Assembly (NCBI RefSeq): GCF_041146395.1
Contig: NC_090989.1
Coordinates: forward strand, 53,904,501-53,968,500
Reading direction: 5' to 3'
Source: Eulemur rufifrons
Taxonomy: Eukaryota > Chordata > Mammalia > Primates > Lemuridae
Length of the DNA stretch: 64,000 nt
The translations under genes and the position numbers were made by a program. Below the pieces are notes generated by a model. It did not search any database and was not told the origin of the DNA. It saw only the letters and a list, made by a program, of their open reading frames with translations. Of the stretch, positions 42,681-55,479 are shown one piece after another (positions within the stretch are counted from its first letter, which is position 1; every line of letters begins with the position of its first letter).

Positions 42681-45600
42681 CTACAAAGGAAATAAAAGAC
42701 AGGAATCAAGAAGAAATATCAAGTTCCATCCTTGAAAATAGCCATGACACCCCCTGCTGGAAAGCTAATAAAATTGACCTTAAAACTAGAATCGTTCCCG
42801 GGAAGGCTTTGACCATGTCCTTAAGGAATGAGGATCAGCCAAGTTATCGTGTCTCTAATACGTTCCTGAGTTCCTGACCTGCCGTTGCCCCAGAGTGGAT
42901 CTTTTCATCATTTGCCCAGAGGCTCAAGTATGTCATTGAAGGGTTATCTAAAGTGACCTCATTTCTATTCAACATGCTTGGCATAGAGAGACTGTCAAAA
43001 GCACTGTAGGAGGAAGCAGGATAGTCCAAAGGCGGCAAAGACAAACACACATTCGCACTTTTTCCTGTGGGAGACAGTAACTGTGCCAGGGCCCAAGGGG
43101 CTGCCTCTCTCTCAATGGGCCAGGGGAGGGGAAGTCTACACTGGACAGAAAGCATTCCGGTTTCCTAGACTTCTGGTGTTCTGTAATCCTGAAACCAAAG
43201 GTGGGCCAACAGAGACCCTGGGTTGAAACCCAAGATGGTTTCTATGCAACTGAAGAAGGGTGGGGGGAAGGACCCCTGGGAGCCAAGCCTGAGTTACACC
43301 ATGTCCCCCTTTTCAAAGGGATTCTTCTTCCCATCCTCCCTCTCCGTGGGTGCCTTCCCCAAACTAAGCCCAGAAGTATACTTAGGCTCACCCTTTGTGA
43401 TAAAACCAATTTTAAAAATCCTTTAAGCATCCCCCTGTTCTATCTTTCCATTTACAATTTCAGAAAATACCTCCAATTGCAGACTCCACTTCTCCCCTCC
43501 TCTTATTCAACCAGTATCAAATTATCTGCATCCTTTACTGCTTTGAATCTCTTATATTATCTAAGAATATTATTCATATCTTCTTTGGCTTTATTTGATA
43601 TTACTTAAGGCAATAGCCCCATACAAATTCTCCTTACTGACTTCATATTCCAGCTTTTCTTTTTAGCTGTTTCTCTTCTGTCTCCTTTAACTTGCTCCTA
43701 AAATATTGCTGTTCTTTGAAGTTCTGTCCTCAGTACTAATGAAAATCCTACTATCCTTATTGATGTTTAAATAACCACCAAATAATTACCTAAATGCCAG
43801 ATTTCTCTTCTAACACCTACAGAAGGTACCAGGCACTTTAAATGTATGAAAACCTGGATTCTCCCACAAGATTTTTCTAACTTTTTTTTTTTTTTTTAAA
43901 GAGACAGGATCTCTCTGTCACCCTGGCTGGAGTACAGTGGTATGATCACAGCTCACTGTAACCTCGAATCCTGGGCTCAGATGATCCTCCTGTCTCAGCC
44001 TCCTGAGTAGTTAGGACTACAGGCTACCAAGCCCAGCTAATTTAAAATTTTTTTGTGGACACAGGGTCTTGCTGTGTTGTCCAGGCTGGTCTCCAACTCC
44101 TGGCCTCAAAGTGATCTTCCCACCCTCGGCCTCCCAAAGTGCTGGGATTCCAGGCATAAGCCACTCTGCTAGGCCTCTAATTGATTTTATACCCTTCACC
44201 CCTTCCTCTGCAGTACACACCTCAATCCATTTAATAACTTAAAGTCCTTCAATGGCTCATTACCCAGCAATAAAGAGCTGCCTGACTTTAAACTACTTGT
44301 CCCTCTTCTCTGCTCCCGGAAAATGTTTCAAAATTTTGTATATGTGCATCTGTCTGTAAACAGCACACAAGTTTCCTCAATGGGTTCTCTCTAAAAATAA
44401 CCCCCCCCTAATACAGGTATATAAAATTCCTGGCAACTTTTTAATTTTAAAGCTATATTTAACCTTTGTACAATTTTTGGTCCAGTTTGGTGCTCAGATT
44501 AGAGATGTGCAAACTGAGTCACAGAAAAGTTAAGGGGCATGTGTAAAGTTACTGAAACAGAACTGCGACCCATGACTGCTCAGCCTCACTCCAATGCTGC
44601 CTCAGATTGGTGTTCTTCCCAAACCTCGCCCAGATCTGACAATTTTTAGGGCATGTTTTAATAAAAATATTTCCCATCTTTGTTTAGAAATAGAAATCAC
44701 AATCCATTAGCTAGTATAGTTTATGCAGAAGAGAACAGCAAATTGATCAACCCTGATCCCCACCCTAGGTCCATTCCTCATACATCAGATCATTTTCTTT
44801 AATGTGTTGATTTTAGTTCGGCTTGGAACTTCCGTTATAGAGAAAAGCTTTTTGTAGCATTCTGTCCATTCTCTTCATAACTGTGTTTCTAAAGTTGGTT
44901 GTTGAGTGATTACAAAGATACTCCACTGATCACACATCATATAACTAAACCTTTCAAAAGAACACCATTGGCTACTGGGTAATCTCTAAACTTCCAACAT
45001 TCAAAGCTTACTGCAATTTGCTGTCAAACTAATGACATTTCCAAAATATTCTACTTGAGTCAAAAATTTTTGCATACATTGTATACTTCCATTTCATGAT
45101 TTGTTCAAACTAATTCTACTTGCTAGTATAATTATATCATTTTTTTTGAATACTTGCTATGGGCCAGACACAATGCTAAGAACTTTGTCTACATTAACTA
45201 ATTTAATTTCCACGATGGCTTCACATCAGTATCTGCCTATTTTATAAATGACAAAACTGAAGTTTATCTTCCACCCTATCTTCCTGCCATATTGTGGTCA
45301 CACTGAACTACTTGCAACTTCTATTTTGTTGTAAGTTCTTTCTAGCCTTTGTGCTGTTTTTTATGCTGAAAATAATCTTATTCCTTCTTTCCATCTAGTC
45401 AGTTCTTCCCTTAAGAAACCTCTCCTTTGATATCATATGGTATTCCAGCTGTTTATAAACCAATCGTCCCCATTAGACTATTGGCTATTTAAGGGGTCTT
45501 TTTACTAGTCATTATTTCTGTGTAGTGCATATACCTTGAATATAGTAATTATATAATGTATGTTGCTCCAGAATTCTGTGTCTCCAAGTAGAAGCATTAA

Positions 45601-48600
45601 GCCCTGACACGTAAATGCTTTTTCCTGGGGATAACCTTATCAAAGTAATAATTTTCTTAAAACTCATTACTGACAACTTATGTTTGAAATACATGGCTAA
45701 TGAAGATTAGCGTGTATCTTCCCTTTCTCCAACTATAACTCAAGTGCCCACTTTTAGTTTATAGAAAAGTATAATTACCTGCGAACGCACGCGGGACACA
45801 ACATGTTGTCTTCAAGATGTGGGGGTGGAAAATTGCAGGCAGGAAGCAAGAAGAGCGCACTCACTCTCCCTGCCCGCTTTTCGGGCACCCAAGCTTGTCC
45901 GGCATGGAATTGTAGGTGAACCCAACCATTTGTGTCCGCAGGGAGACTTCTCCCATGGACCACACACCACCTGACATCTGGGGAAGGCAAGAAATAGCAG
46001 TGTAAACACACCTGGACCACCTGCTCAAGGCCGAGACTGCATCATGGCCTGTCACCTTTGATTCTTCTCTCTTTCTCAAGCACCAGCTCCAAGATGTGAG
46101 CCCTGGAATCCTAACTTAACCTCTACTCTATCCAGTTCCGTTTAGAAAAGTATGCAAGACAGTTCCCGTTAAAACTTAAAAGAAACAAAAAATCTAGTTG
46201 GAAGTGATATAGCTGCAAGTGGGCAGATGGTAGAAAGACTAATGCAGAGTAGTCTGAGAAGGACTTCATGAAACAAGTTCAGGGGTCCCAACTCCTAACA
46301 GGCATTGTATTATGTTAAGTAGTTTATGGTCTTCCTTCATGTATTTCCTATAATTCTTAGGAATACGAGATAGATATTATTGACCCATGTTATGATGAAC
46401 AAAATAGGGACTATTTTTATATTTTGAGACAGAGTCTTGCTGTTGCCCGGGCTGGATGGAGTACAGTGGTGCAATCGTAGCCCACTGCAGCCTTGAACTC
46501 CTGGGCTCAAGCCATCCTCCCGCCTCAGGCTCCTGAGGTGGGACTATAGGTGTGTGCCATCATGTATAAAGTAAGCAACTTATTAATGTCACTCATTTAA
46601 CAGATGCCAGAAGATCTGGAGCTCAAACCCAGGAAAGAAATGAAGCCAAACAGCTTGCTACCTTCTTTTGATGTCATTAATAATTTATAGCAATTGTTCT
46701 CAAAGTGTGGTCCCTAGACCAACATCCTTAATATTGCTTGGGAAATTGTTAGAAAAGCAAACTCTCATGCCTTGTCCCAGACTTGAATCAAAAACTCTGA
46801 GTGGGGCCCAGCCCTTAAGGTGATTTTGATATATTCTAAGATTTCAGATATTAATATCAATTGAGTACATTTTCTCAATGCCTCAAACAAGCTCTTGATA
46901 TTGGGCTTACCACAGTTCTCCTGTGGAGATTCCACTGCCTCCGAGGATGACCCGGCCCTTGCTGCAGTTCTGGCCCAGGAGGCCAGCACAGCCTCCGGGG
47001 CAGACGTTGTCACCACAACTGTATTAACTCCCTCAAGAAGAGAGGCAGACTCTAGCACAGGCAACCCCTCCTCAAGGGGAGGACCTGCTGCAGGAAGATC
47101 AGTCCCCTCATGACACACCCTTTGCTCTGAACTTTTCTGGGACACCTCCTTCTTGTGTACATTTGATCTTCTTTGTGTTGATACCCGGACCCTGGCCTCC
47201 TTCGCTGTGCAAGGAATATCCTACAAATAGGGTTAAATAAAAAAGTTAACAATAAAGATTACCACGCTACCAGAAGTATTGTTTTGGGGGTTGGGGTGGT
47301 ATTGACCAAGGATACATAGTTAGATAAGAGGAACAGGTTCAAAAGATCTAGTGTACAACATGGTGACCATCGTTAACAACAATGTACTATATTCTTGAAA
47401 ATTCCTGAGTGGATTTTAAGTGTTCTCACCACAAAAAAAAAAAGGTAACACATGTTAATGAGCTCAATTTAGCCGTTTCACAATCTATACATATTTCAAA
47501 ACTATACGCTATACATGATAAATATACACACAATTTTTGACAATTAAAAAAAATTTTTTTTAAATGCAGCCTCATTTTTATTACTCTTTGCATGGAGTTG
47601 GTGAAAAGTGGGGAAAAGGGTTATTGTTCTTTCTTAGAGCTGGGGTGGTGAGGAAGAGAGGCTAAGATAGTTCCTTTACTCACTTTTTGATGCTAGAATG
47701 GGTAACTAGGATAAACATTGAAACTTTCACTCTGCCAATTTTCCTAAAATAAAAAGTGACTCACCTTTTGATTTGGATATGCATGCTCACACAATCGCCT
47801 ATATGCGTCTAATTTCTAAAATAAGAGAAAAGTAAGTTAATAAGGAAACTAAGGTTCCTATGCTTCGTCCCAGTGGCATGGTCTCCAGCCCAGGCCCTCA
47901 CCTGGCCTTTGCTGCTTAGCTTTAACTGTTGGCACCAGGCCCGTACAATGTCCCGGTGCAGCAGATTAACTGGTGGCAGCTGAGAAGGTAAGGGAGGAAT
48001 TGGTATCTTCTGTCGGGGTTTGGAATCGTCATTGTGTTCTGCTGCCTTCTTTTGGCAGGACTCTGACAGAGAAAGGAATAAAATTAGTAATAATTAACTT
48101 TGTGTAGCTTTTTAGAATTTCAGTATTATCACTTCTAGTTCTTATAGTCCAACCCCTCCCCCCCACCTAGGCCTTAATACCTCTAAACTCCACAATTTCT
48201 TTTCTTTCTTTATTTTTTGGAGACAGGGTCCTGCTCTGTTGCCCTGGGTAGAGTGCAGTGGCACGATCATAGCTCACTGCAACCTCAAACTCCTGGGCTC
48301 AGGCGATTCCCCCTGCCTCAGACTCCCGAGTAGCTGGGACTACAGGTGCATCCCACCATGCCCGGCTAATTTTTCTATTTTCTACTTTTTGTAGAGACAG
48401 GGTCTCACTCTTGCTCAGGCTGGTCTCAGAACTCTAGAGATCAAGCGATCCTCCTACCTTGGCTTCCCAAAGTGCTAGGATTACAGGTGTGAGCCACCAT
48501 GCCCAGCCTAAACACCACCATTTCACAATTAATAAAACCATCCTCTGCTCACGGACACTTGCCCCCTGTGAGTCCCTTAACCCATAGGACCCAGATGGTT

Positions 48601-51443
48601 GCACTAGGGATTGCACTCCCATCCCAGGGAATGACTGAGGTCTTAGACTTGAAATCATAAATACTCAGTGGTGACTTCTCACCACAGAACAAAATGCACA
48701 CCTGCCAGTGCTACACAGACAACTACTAATACCCATAATTCTGCCAGCCCACCCCAGTCAGGGCAGCAATCTAGTCTCATTGCAGGTGTGTCTCCTTACC
48801 TCCACTGTGTTTCTGTTCTTCCTGCTGCCTACACATCTCACACACATTATCTCCATTCAGTGAAGCCTTCCAGAACACACCTCCAGGAAGGACACAAACT
48901 GTATGTAATGCCACTAGGTGCCATTAGGGTTTACTGAGAACACATTACTTGTCAGGCATAGTGTAGGTGTTCTACCTAATTATTCCATGTAAATTATACC
49001 CTTCCCCCACCCCACCTCCACCCCATCAAGGTAGGTATAGTCCTTACTCATTTTTAGAACAAGAAGTGAAGTTTCAAGGATGGGTTTTCAAACTTACAGC
49101 TATCTGTCTCCACATCACTGCACATTAAGAGCCTAACTCCAAGCAGTGAGTGAAGGCAAAATGATCATCAGAACCAAATGTGTTGTGGGAGTTTGGAGAT
49201 AGAAAGGGAACAGTCAGAGCAAAGACGACCAAAGGAAATTTTCCAGGAGGGGTAATTTAAGCTGGGCTTCGATGGAAGTGTAGGATTTGCAGAATATAGG
49301 ATGGAAATTTCTCAGGCTTCCTAGGCCCCAGGAAGCGAGATTTGAGGATGTATAGACCTCTTACCTTCCTTATGCTTGCCAGACATTTTTCGTTTGGTCC
49401 CCTTCTTTGTTGTTGAGGTTCCCGGTAACACAGTGCTTTGTTGATTGGCAGCCTGCTGATCCTCTCTAGTTTCTGCTGGCTCTTGCTCAGAGTTAGAACG
49501 TCCACATTCCTCGATGGACTTCTCTGGGGAGTTCCACTGGGGATAGAAGAGCCGGTCAGTCATTCCTCTGGTGTCAGGACCCCAACATACACTACCTGCC
49601 TTAAGAAAACTCACTTCTCAGGCACCGAGACCATTGCTGCATGCAGCCAGCAGTGTGAATTCCCCTCTGGGCATCATCTGAATACCCAGTTTCACTTATA
49701 AGAGATGGAAGCAGTGACAACGAAGGGGAGAGCACCAATTTGAAAATACAAAAAAAGAAAAAATAAACAAAGTAAGTAGAAGAAAATAGGCTCTGCCTTG
49801 GAGGAAGACACCCTTAAGCTATCTGCCACACCCATCATCTCTCACCTGGAAAATCTTTTTTCCCATTCCTTTATTCTTGACCCTTACCAAATAAATTATT
49901 GCGGTAGGGATGCTATCAAACCTTTACATCCCTTCAGTGGTTTATTGCTCTTAGCATTAAATGAAAAAATTTCCTGTAACATACCGGGCTTTTCTTGCCT
50001 ATTTTAGCCACACCCGACACTGCTCTCCTGCCCAAGGTCATCATATAATTCCTTTCCTTTCCAAAGTTGTTACTTTGGCCGGAAGTGACATTCTTCAGCC
50101 CAGGCCTCCACCCACTTCTACATTTAAAAATTTTACTCTTCCTTTAAGGAGTCTCATTTCAAGTTATTTCACCTGAGAATCCTTTCTAGTCCTTCCAGAC
50201 CAAGTCAATCCTACCGAGTACTGCCTCGTTTCTACCACTTGTTAATTACAGTTTTACATTTGCCTGTGTGATTTGAACAATGCCTGATAATCCATTTGAC
50301 TGTAAGCTCCAAAAGGGTAGAATTTCTTTCCCCTTCATCATAGGCGCTCAATAAATACTGGTTAATTGAATTAAAAGAAATGAAGGAGTGGTGGGGTTAA
50401 AGTTGTTCAATACAGAAAAACTAACACGTATGGAGCCATTATTTTATACCGGGTATTGGCTTTGGCGTGCTCCTTATTTCCATTCATTTAATCCTCATAG
50501 CAATCTGGCAACAATTTATTTTTCTAGACGCAGAAGCTGAGGCTTGGAGGTTACATAATTAAGGACATTAAGAGCACTTTAGATATAAATTAAATCCTAG
50601 GTCAACTTTCTCCCAAATGTAAATCCTTTTCTATACCCCGAAGGTGGAATTAGTGGATACATTAACATATGTATAGCATTTCTACATCTCTATAGCAGTT
50701 TTACATTTGTATTCGAGTTTTACATTTGCATAACTTTTACACAAAGTACTCACTCTTGGACCTCACAAGTCTTAAAATTGAAATAAAAATGACCCCGTTC
50801 TAGCAAAGGCCCCGATAGCACTCAGGTGTGCTAAACAAGTCTCTAAGCCTCTCCTCCTTCAGTTTCTGTCTACATTGTTGTCAATAAGTCTTGGCCCTAA
50901 GAACCCAGGGAAAATGAGATGAGTTCAGATCCGGCATCTTTGGTTTAGGATCTGTGCCCTGTCTAAAGGGTATGAAGGGGGTTCGTTCTTTCCCAACTTC
51001 AGCTCAATTACCTCTTCCTAAAATCGTTCCCCCACAACTTCAGCTCAATTACCTCTTCCTAAAATCGTTCCCCCACAACTTCAGCTCAATTACCTCTTCC
51101 TAAAATCGTTCCCCCACTTCCCCCTTTCCCTAGTTACCGTTTCCCTCCAGCCCCGATGAATTTCTTCTATCCGCCAGGATAAAGCTTCTCTTCAAAAACA
51201 AAACAGGAAACCCCATTTCTCATTTGTCTCCTCACTACAATATACCTGCCTGCAATCGTTTCTAGTGTCTAGGGCTGTACTTTAAAAAAAAAAAAAAAAG
51301 AGGAGAAAATTCTAAGGCGCACATTTTTCTCCCCAAAAGAAAGAATGTGTGCTCAGGGGAGAGAGAAACATGAGAGGACTCACAAAGATAGAAAACAAAC
51401 CCACTAAAATTGTACTTACCTCTTTGCCTATTGGATATTCCAT
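42644..51443 (-). CDS. DPPA4: DPPA4, developmental pluripotency-associated 4 (gene-level span, 7 coding exons)
   Basis: Coding exons on the minus strand are 51443-51420, 49536-49365, 48062-47902, 47815-47765, 47220-46911, 45977-45779 and 42680-42644. They join to 954 nt, 317 residues and TAG, with phases 0, 1, 0, 0, 1, 2, the same series as DPPA2. Domains in order are a hydrophilic Ser/Glu-rich N-terminus, a SAP domain at about 98-132, [21 protein letters not shown] at about 198-218, and the C-terminal family domain from 240 to 306. As known from the family, DPPA4 is a nuclear chromatin protein of pluripotent cells that acts with DPPA2. The frame starts at the residue equivalent to human Met11. 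Confidence 0.96.
42700..43430. other. DPPA4 last intron, nothing recognised
   Basis: Several open frames up to 135 codons on both strands, none recognised. Confidence 0.3.
43435..43860 (+). mobile_element. L2-like old repeat
   Basis: Pyrimidine-rich L2-like text in DPPA4 last intron. Confidence 0.35.
43878..44177 (-). mobile_element. AluJ-like old Alu
   Basis: Reverse dimer in sense with DPPA4, last intron. Confidence 0.88.
45120..45290 (+). mobile_element. MIR
   Basis: tacttgctatgggccagaca and ttataaatgacaaaactgaa fit MIR. DPPA4 last intron. Confidence 0.7.
45779..45977 (-). CDS. DPPA4: DPPA4 coding exon 6, C-terminal DPPA2/4 domain (residues 240-306)
   Basis: 199 nt, acceptor TTGCCTTCCCCAG, donor CGCAG|GTAATTAT, phase 2 out. 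Encodes [51 protein letters not shown] and MLCPACVRR, almost identical to human. Cys244, His247, Cys300 and Cys303 correspond to the DPPA2 set. Glycine before VRWC is aspartate here because the split codon reads G|AT. Confidence 0.97.
46290..46660 (+). mobile_element. MIR remnant interrupted by an Alu monomer
   Basis: MIR-like text on both sides of a reverse Alu piece at about 46425-46565; DPPA4 intron 5. Confidence 0.5.
46425..46565 (-). mobile_element. Alu monomer fragment
   Basis: Single reverse arm, from gagacagagtcttgc to tgtgtgccatcatg. Confidence 0.78.
46685..46830 (+). mobile_element. MER5-like hAT element
   Basis: ttctcaaagtgtggtcccta and cagacttgaatcaaaaactc; ends close to the DPPA4 exon 5 donor. 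Confidence 0.65.
46911..47220 (-). CDS. DPPA4: DPPA4 coding exon 5 (residues 137-240)
   Basis: 310 nt, acceptor CTATTTGTAG, donor TGTG|GTAAGCCC, phase 1 out. Starts [19 protein letters not shown], has an acidic/proline central part and then [20 protein letters not shown] and [10 protein letters not shown]. Ends AVESPQENC where human has AVESPQEAS. A MER5-like DNA element lies directly behind the donor. Confidence 0.95.
47270..47760. other. DPPA4 intron 4, nothing certain
   Basis: 47330-47560 resembles an old L1 or A-rich repeat; not assigned. Confidence 0.3.
47765..47815 (-). CDS. DPPA4: DPPA4 coding exon 4, second part of SAP domain (residues 120-136)
   Basis: A 51-nt microexon, [17 protein letters not shown], acceptor CTTATTTTAG, donor AAAAG|GTGAGT. 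Matches human KLDAYKRLCAFAYPNQK. One codon shorter than the DPPA2 exon. Confidence 0.95.
47902..48062 (-). CDS. DPPA4: DPPA4 coding exon 3, first part of SAP domain (residues 66-119)
   Basis: 161 nt, acceptor TTTCTCTGTCAG, donor GGCCAG|GTGAGG. Encodes a lysine-rich linker, the proline stretch [14 protein letters not shown], and the start of the SAP module, [19 protein letters not shown]. Same length and phase as DPPA2 exon 3. Confidence 0.95.
48205..48510 (-). mobile_element. Alu, older
   Basis: Reverse dimer in sense with DPPA4, intron 2. Confidence 0.9.
48515..48935 (+). mobile_element. L2-like remnant
   Basis: aagccttccagaacacacct fits L2; weak. DPPA4 intron 2. Confidence 0.35.
48940..49130 (+). 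mobile_element. MIR
   Basis: cattacttgtcaggcatagt and catttttagaacaagaagtg fit MIR. DPPA4 intron 2. Confidence 0.55.
49365..49536 (-). CDS. DPPA4: DPPA4 coding exon 2 (residues 9-66)
   Basis: 172 nt, acceptor TCTATCCCCAG, donor GAAG|GTAAGAGG, phase 1 out. Encodes [10 protein letters not shown] then [17 protein letters not shown] and a basic run [14 protein letters not shown]. These match human WTSTEKSREEDQQASNQPN and its LPGTS stretch, with about thirteen extra residues inserted after the first ten. Confidence 0.93.
49850..50380 (+). mobile_element. L2 3' part
   Basis: Text from tgacccttaccaaataaatt to tgactgtaagctccaaaagg and cgctcaataaatactggtta is L2 to its end. DPPA4 intron 1. Confidence 0.72.
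50400..50575 (+). mobile_element. MIR
   Basis: atttaatcctcatagcaatc and agacgcagaagctgaggc fit MIR. DPPA4 intron 1. Confidence 0.7.
50995..51117. repeat. Three perfect tandem copies of a 41-bp unit in DPPA4 intron 1
   Basis: Units at 50995-51035, 51036-51076 and 51077-51117, each beginning aacttcagctcaattacc and ending aatcgttcccccac, with no difference between them. Confidence 0.95.
51420..51443 (-). CDS. DPPA4: DPPA4 first coding exon (residues 1-8)
   Basis: Reads MEYPIGKE followed by donor GAG|GTAAGTAC. The human protein as I recall it has ten more residues before the matching methionine. Here the same frame runs back into TAA without another ATG, so translation must start at 51443 unless an unseen upstream exon is used. 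Confidence 0.85.
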
Positions 51444-51560
51444 ACTCAGAGAGAAGTGGAGGTTGAATTAAAAGAAAAAAAAATGTTCCAAAGTGGCCCC
51501 TGGCCCAAGACTGCTTACTCTGAAAAGTCTCCTCCCACTTCCTGCCTCCCTGAGGCACTC

Positions 51561-51567
51561 TTTTTAT
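51561..51567 (-). promoter_or_regulatory. Possible TATA-like element of DPPA4
   Basis: On the minus strand the sequence GGATAAAAAG lies about 120 nt upstream of the DPPA4 ATG, in a repeat-free stretch. A start site about 30 nt downstream (near 51537) would give a short 5' UTR continuous with the first coding exon. There is no CpG island. Position and motif only; unproven. Confidence 0.4.
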
Positions 51568-51599
51568 CCTCCCCTTCTCTCCTCCCCCACTTCTGTTCC

Positions 51600-51984
51600 C
51601 TCCCCCACAATCTGTGATTACTAAAACTGTGTACTTTTTTATTCATGAGGTGACAATTGTGTGGTTGAATTATTAATAACATTCCTGGCCCTTTTCTGTG
51701 CACGTTTAACATAATTATCCAAGGAATAGTTCAGGAAGCATTGGGAACTTAAAAATTCCTTCTGGATAATTCTACAGGGAAAAAAAAAAGTTACCAGAAA
51801 CTCTTGAACTGTATGTGTGAGGGAATTTAACGATGGAACCTGTGGAAACAATAGAATTCAGCAACCAGACTGGCGACTTGAAGAAAGCTAAACCATTTCC
51901 TTGTACCAAATACATTTCATTTCTTAAGAAAGTTACTCCACTAATTAAAACTCTAGCTTTTTAAAAATACTTATTCATTTATTT
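51600..51984. other. Upstream of DPPA4, nothing recognised
   Basis: Repeat-free, AT-rich; may contain upstream control elements but no motif could be assigned. Confidence 0.35.
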
Positions 51985-52279
<295 letters not shown>

Positions 52280-52519
52280 TAGCTTTTTCTCTGTATTAAT
52301 AACTAGCACACCAGGAAATGGAAAAAAAAAAAATAAAATAACTAGCACCTTCCCATCTGAGAATAACTAATAATAGTGTTTTTGAAAGTCTATTGAGTAT
52401 TTGTTAGATACCAAATTCTAAGTTAGAATTCACAGTCATTATTGTTCTCCATTTTATAGATTACAAAAGTTTGCAATTGATAACTTTGCCAATAGCACAA
52501 TAAGTGGGCCCCTAATCTA

Positions 52520-52906
<387 letters not shown>

Positions 52907-52909
52907 TTC

Positions 52910-53385
52910 TCTCCTTAAAAATGGTTTGAAAAATCCCTCCTCAGATCACCCCTCCTTGTCAAAGTTGTAAGGGATCAGAGTGTGAAGTAAAGGAATTTTC
53001 TACATTAAGAAGCAGTGATTGTGGGACTGAAACCTTCCTTTGTCAGGTTACAAAGTCTTTTTTGTTCTTTTCTTTTTTTTTCTACATTGCATTGCTTGTC
53101 CAGAAATGATAAATAAGAGATGATCCTTACACAGAATGATGGTGATAATCTGTTCGTAGTCTAGAAATACAGGAAAAGAGGACATAAGTAAATAGGACCC
53201 AGGGGTAGAAAAGGAAGTGCAGGCTGTGGACTGGGCCAGCCCCAATGCAGCAAAGAAACCAGCTAAATTGAGATCATCTGCGAGATTGTGTTAGGGCTTT
53301 GATTTATCAATTCCTTACCCTGGCCCTTAGATAACAACCGATGAAGTGTTACTGGTTAAGGTTTATATATAAACTATATGATTGA
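52910..53385. other. Nothing recognised
   Basis: Intergenic. Confidence 0.35.
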
Positions 53386-53386
53386 A

Positions 53387-53676
53387 GCCAGGTGCAGTGG
53401 CTCTCACCTGTAATCTTAGCATTCTGGGAGGCCCAGGTAGGAAGATTGCTTGAGCTCTGTAGTTCAAGACCAGCTTGAGCAAAAGTGAGACACCCTTTTT
53501 CTACTAAAAATAGAAAAATTAGCTGGGCGTCATGGCACGCTCCTGTAGTCCCAGCTACTCAGGAGACTGGGGTGGGAGGAGCACTTGAGCCCAGGAGTTT
53601 GAGTTTGCAGCGAGCCATGATGCCACTACACTCTACTTGGGGAGACAGAACCAGACTCTGTCTAAAAAAAAAAAAT
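53387..53676 (+). mobile_element. Older Alu
   Basis: Dimer agccaggtgcagtggctct to agactctgtct. Confidence 0.88.
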
Positions 53677-53689
53677 GTACATAATTGAA

Positions 53690-54170
53690 TCATCTTTCTT
53701 TCTTTTCTCAGTGTAATTGGAGGTAATATTGCTGATTTCTGAATTAAGTACAAACTGAGGCATTGAGACATCTAGTTCTGGGCAAGGGACACACTAATTT
53801 GTATATAAATAAATGGAGTGTACGTTGGAATTATGGTTTATGAATTCTTAGGTCCACTACTATTTTGGGGAACACAACTCTAAAAGAATTGTACCAACTA
53901 TTAAAACAAATAGGTTAGTTGACATACTATAAATAAAATGGAATAGTACAATTTAATGTAAAATATTTGGGCATAATTAGCAATAATATTACTGAGTTTT
54001 TGAATTATGCAAAAAGCCAAATATCTTTTTGTCAGGCTTGTTGGAATTGTAATTTATAAGCAATTTTGGACAAAGTACAATGTATTTGTGCTTTGGCTTC
54101 TCAAATGTAAAGTAGGAATAACTAAGTTTTTTGTATTTTTTGAGACATAACTAATGCAATTTTATGTGTA
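53690..54170. other. Nothing recognised
   Basis: AT-rich intergenic DNA; 53700-53790 may be a MIR piece. Confidence 0.3.
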
Positions 54171-54171
54171 A

Positions 54172-54495
<324 letters not shown>

Positions 54496-54501
54496 AAATA
54501 A

Positions 54502-54886
<385 letters not shown>

Positions 54887-54939
54887 AATTTCTTATAAAT
54901 ATGTAGTAACCAAAAGAAAATCCGTTCAGCAAAGTGTGG

Positions 54940-55075
54940 TAAACACACACCCGTAATCCCAGCTACTCTGGAGGCTGGGACTGGAGGATTGCTTGAGCCC
55001 AGGAGTTTGATATCAGCTTAGGCAACATAGGCGACCTCATCTCTAAAATAAATAAAAAGAAAGAAAGAAAGACTG
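54940..55075 (+). mobile_element. 7SL-type monomer (FRAM-like)
   Basis: From gtggtaaacacacacccgta to cctcatctctaaaataaa. Confidence 0.65.
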
Positions 55076-55104
55076 TTTGCTGTTTTTTTTTATGATTTTG
55101 GTGT

Positions 55105-55388
55105 TTTTTTGTTTTTTTGTTTTTTGAGACAGTCTCACTCTGTAGCCCCTGCTAGAGTGCAGTGGCTCATCACAGCTCACTGCAACCTCAAATTCCTAGG
55201 CTCAAGAGATTCTTCTGCTCAGTCCCTGGAGTAGCTGGAACTACAGCACATGCCAGCATGCCTGGCTAATTTTTCCATTTTTTTGTAGAGTTTTGCTCAG
55301 GGTGGTCTCAATTCCTGGCCTCAAGCAATCCTCCTACCTAGGCTTCCCAAAATGTTGGGATTACAGGCATGAGCCACCACGGCCAGCC
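55105..55388 (-). mobile_element. Old Alu
   Basis: Reverse dimer with deletions. Confidence 0.85.
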
Positions 55389-55479
55389 TGCTTTTTTATG
55401 TCATCATTCCAATGCCTGAAGTTCTATCTATCCTGAGTTAAAAAAGTATTCATAATTGAATCTCCCATTCATATATGGA

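Noticed and set aside
43201..43608. 135-codon plus frame
   Set aside because: Lies antisense in the DPPA4 last intron and runs into L2-like text.
45861..46079. Frames next to DPPA4 exon 6 in other phases
   Set aside because: Shadows of the exon in the wrong phase.
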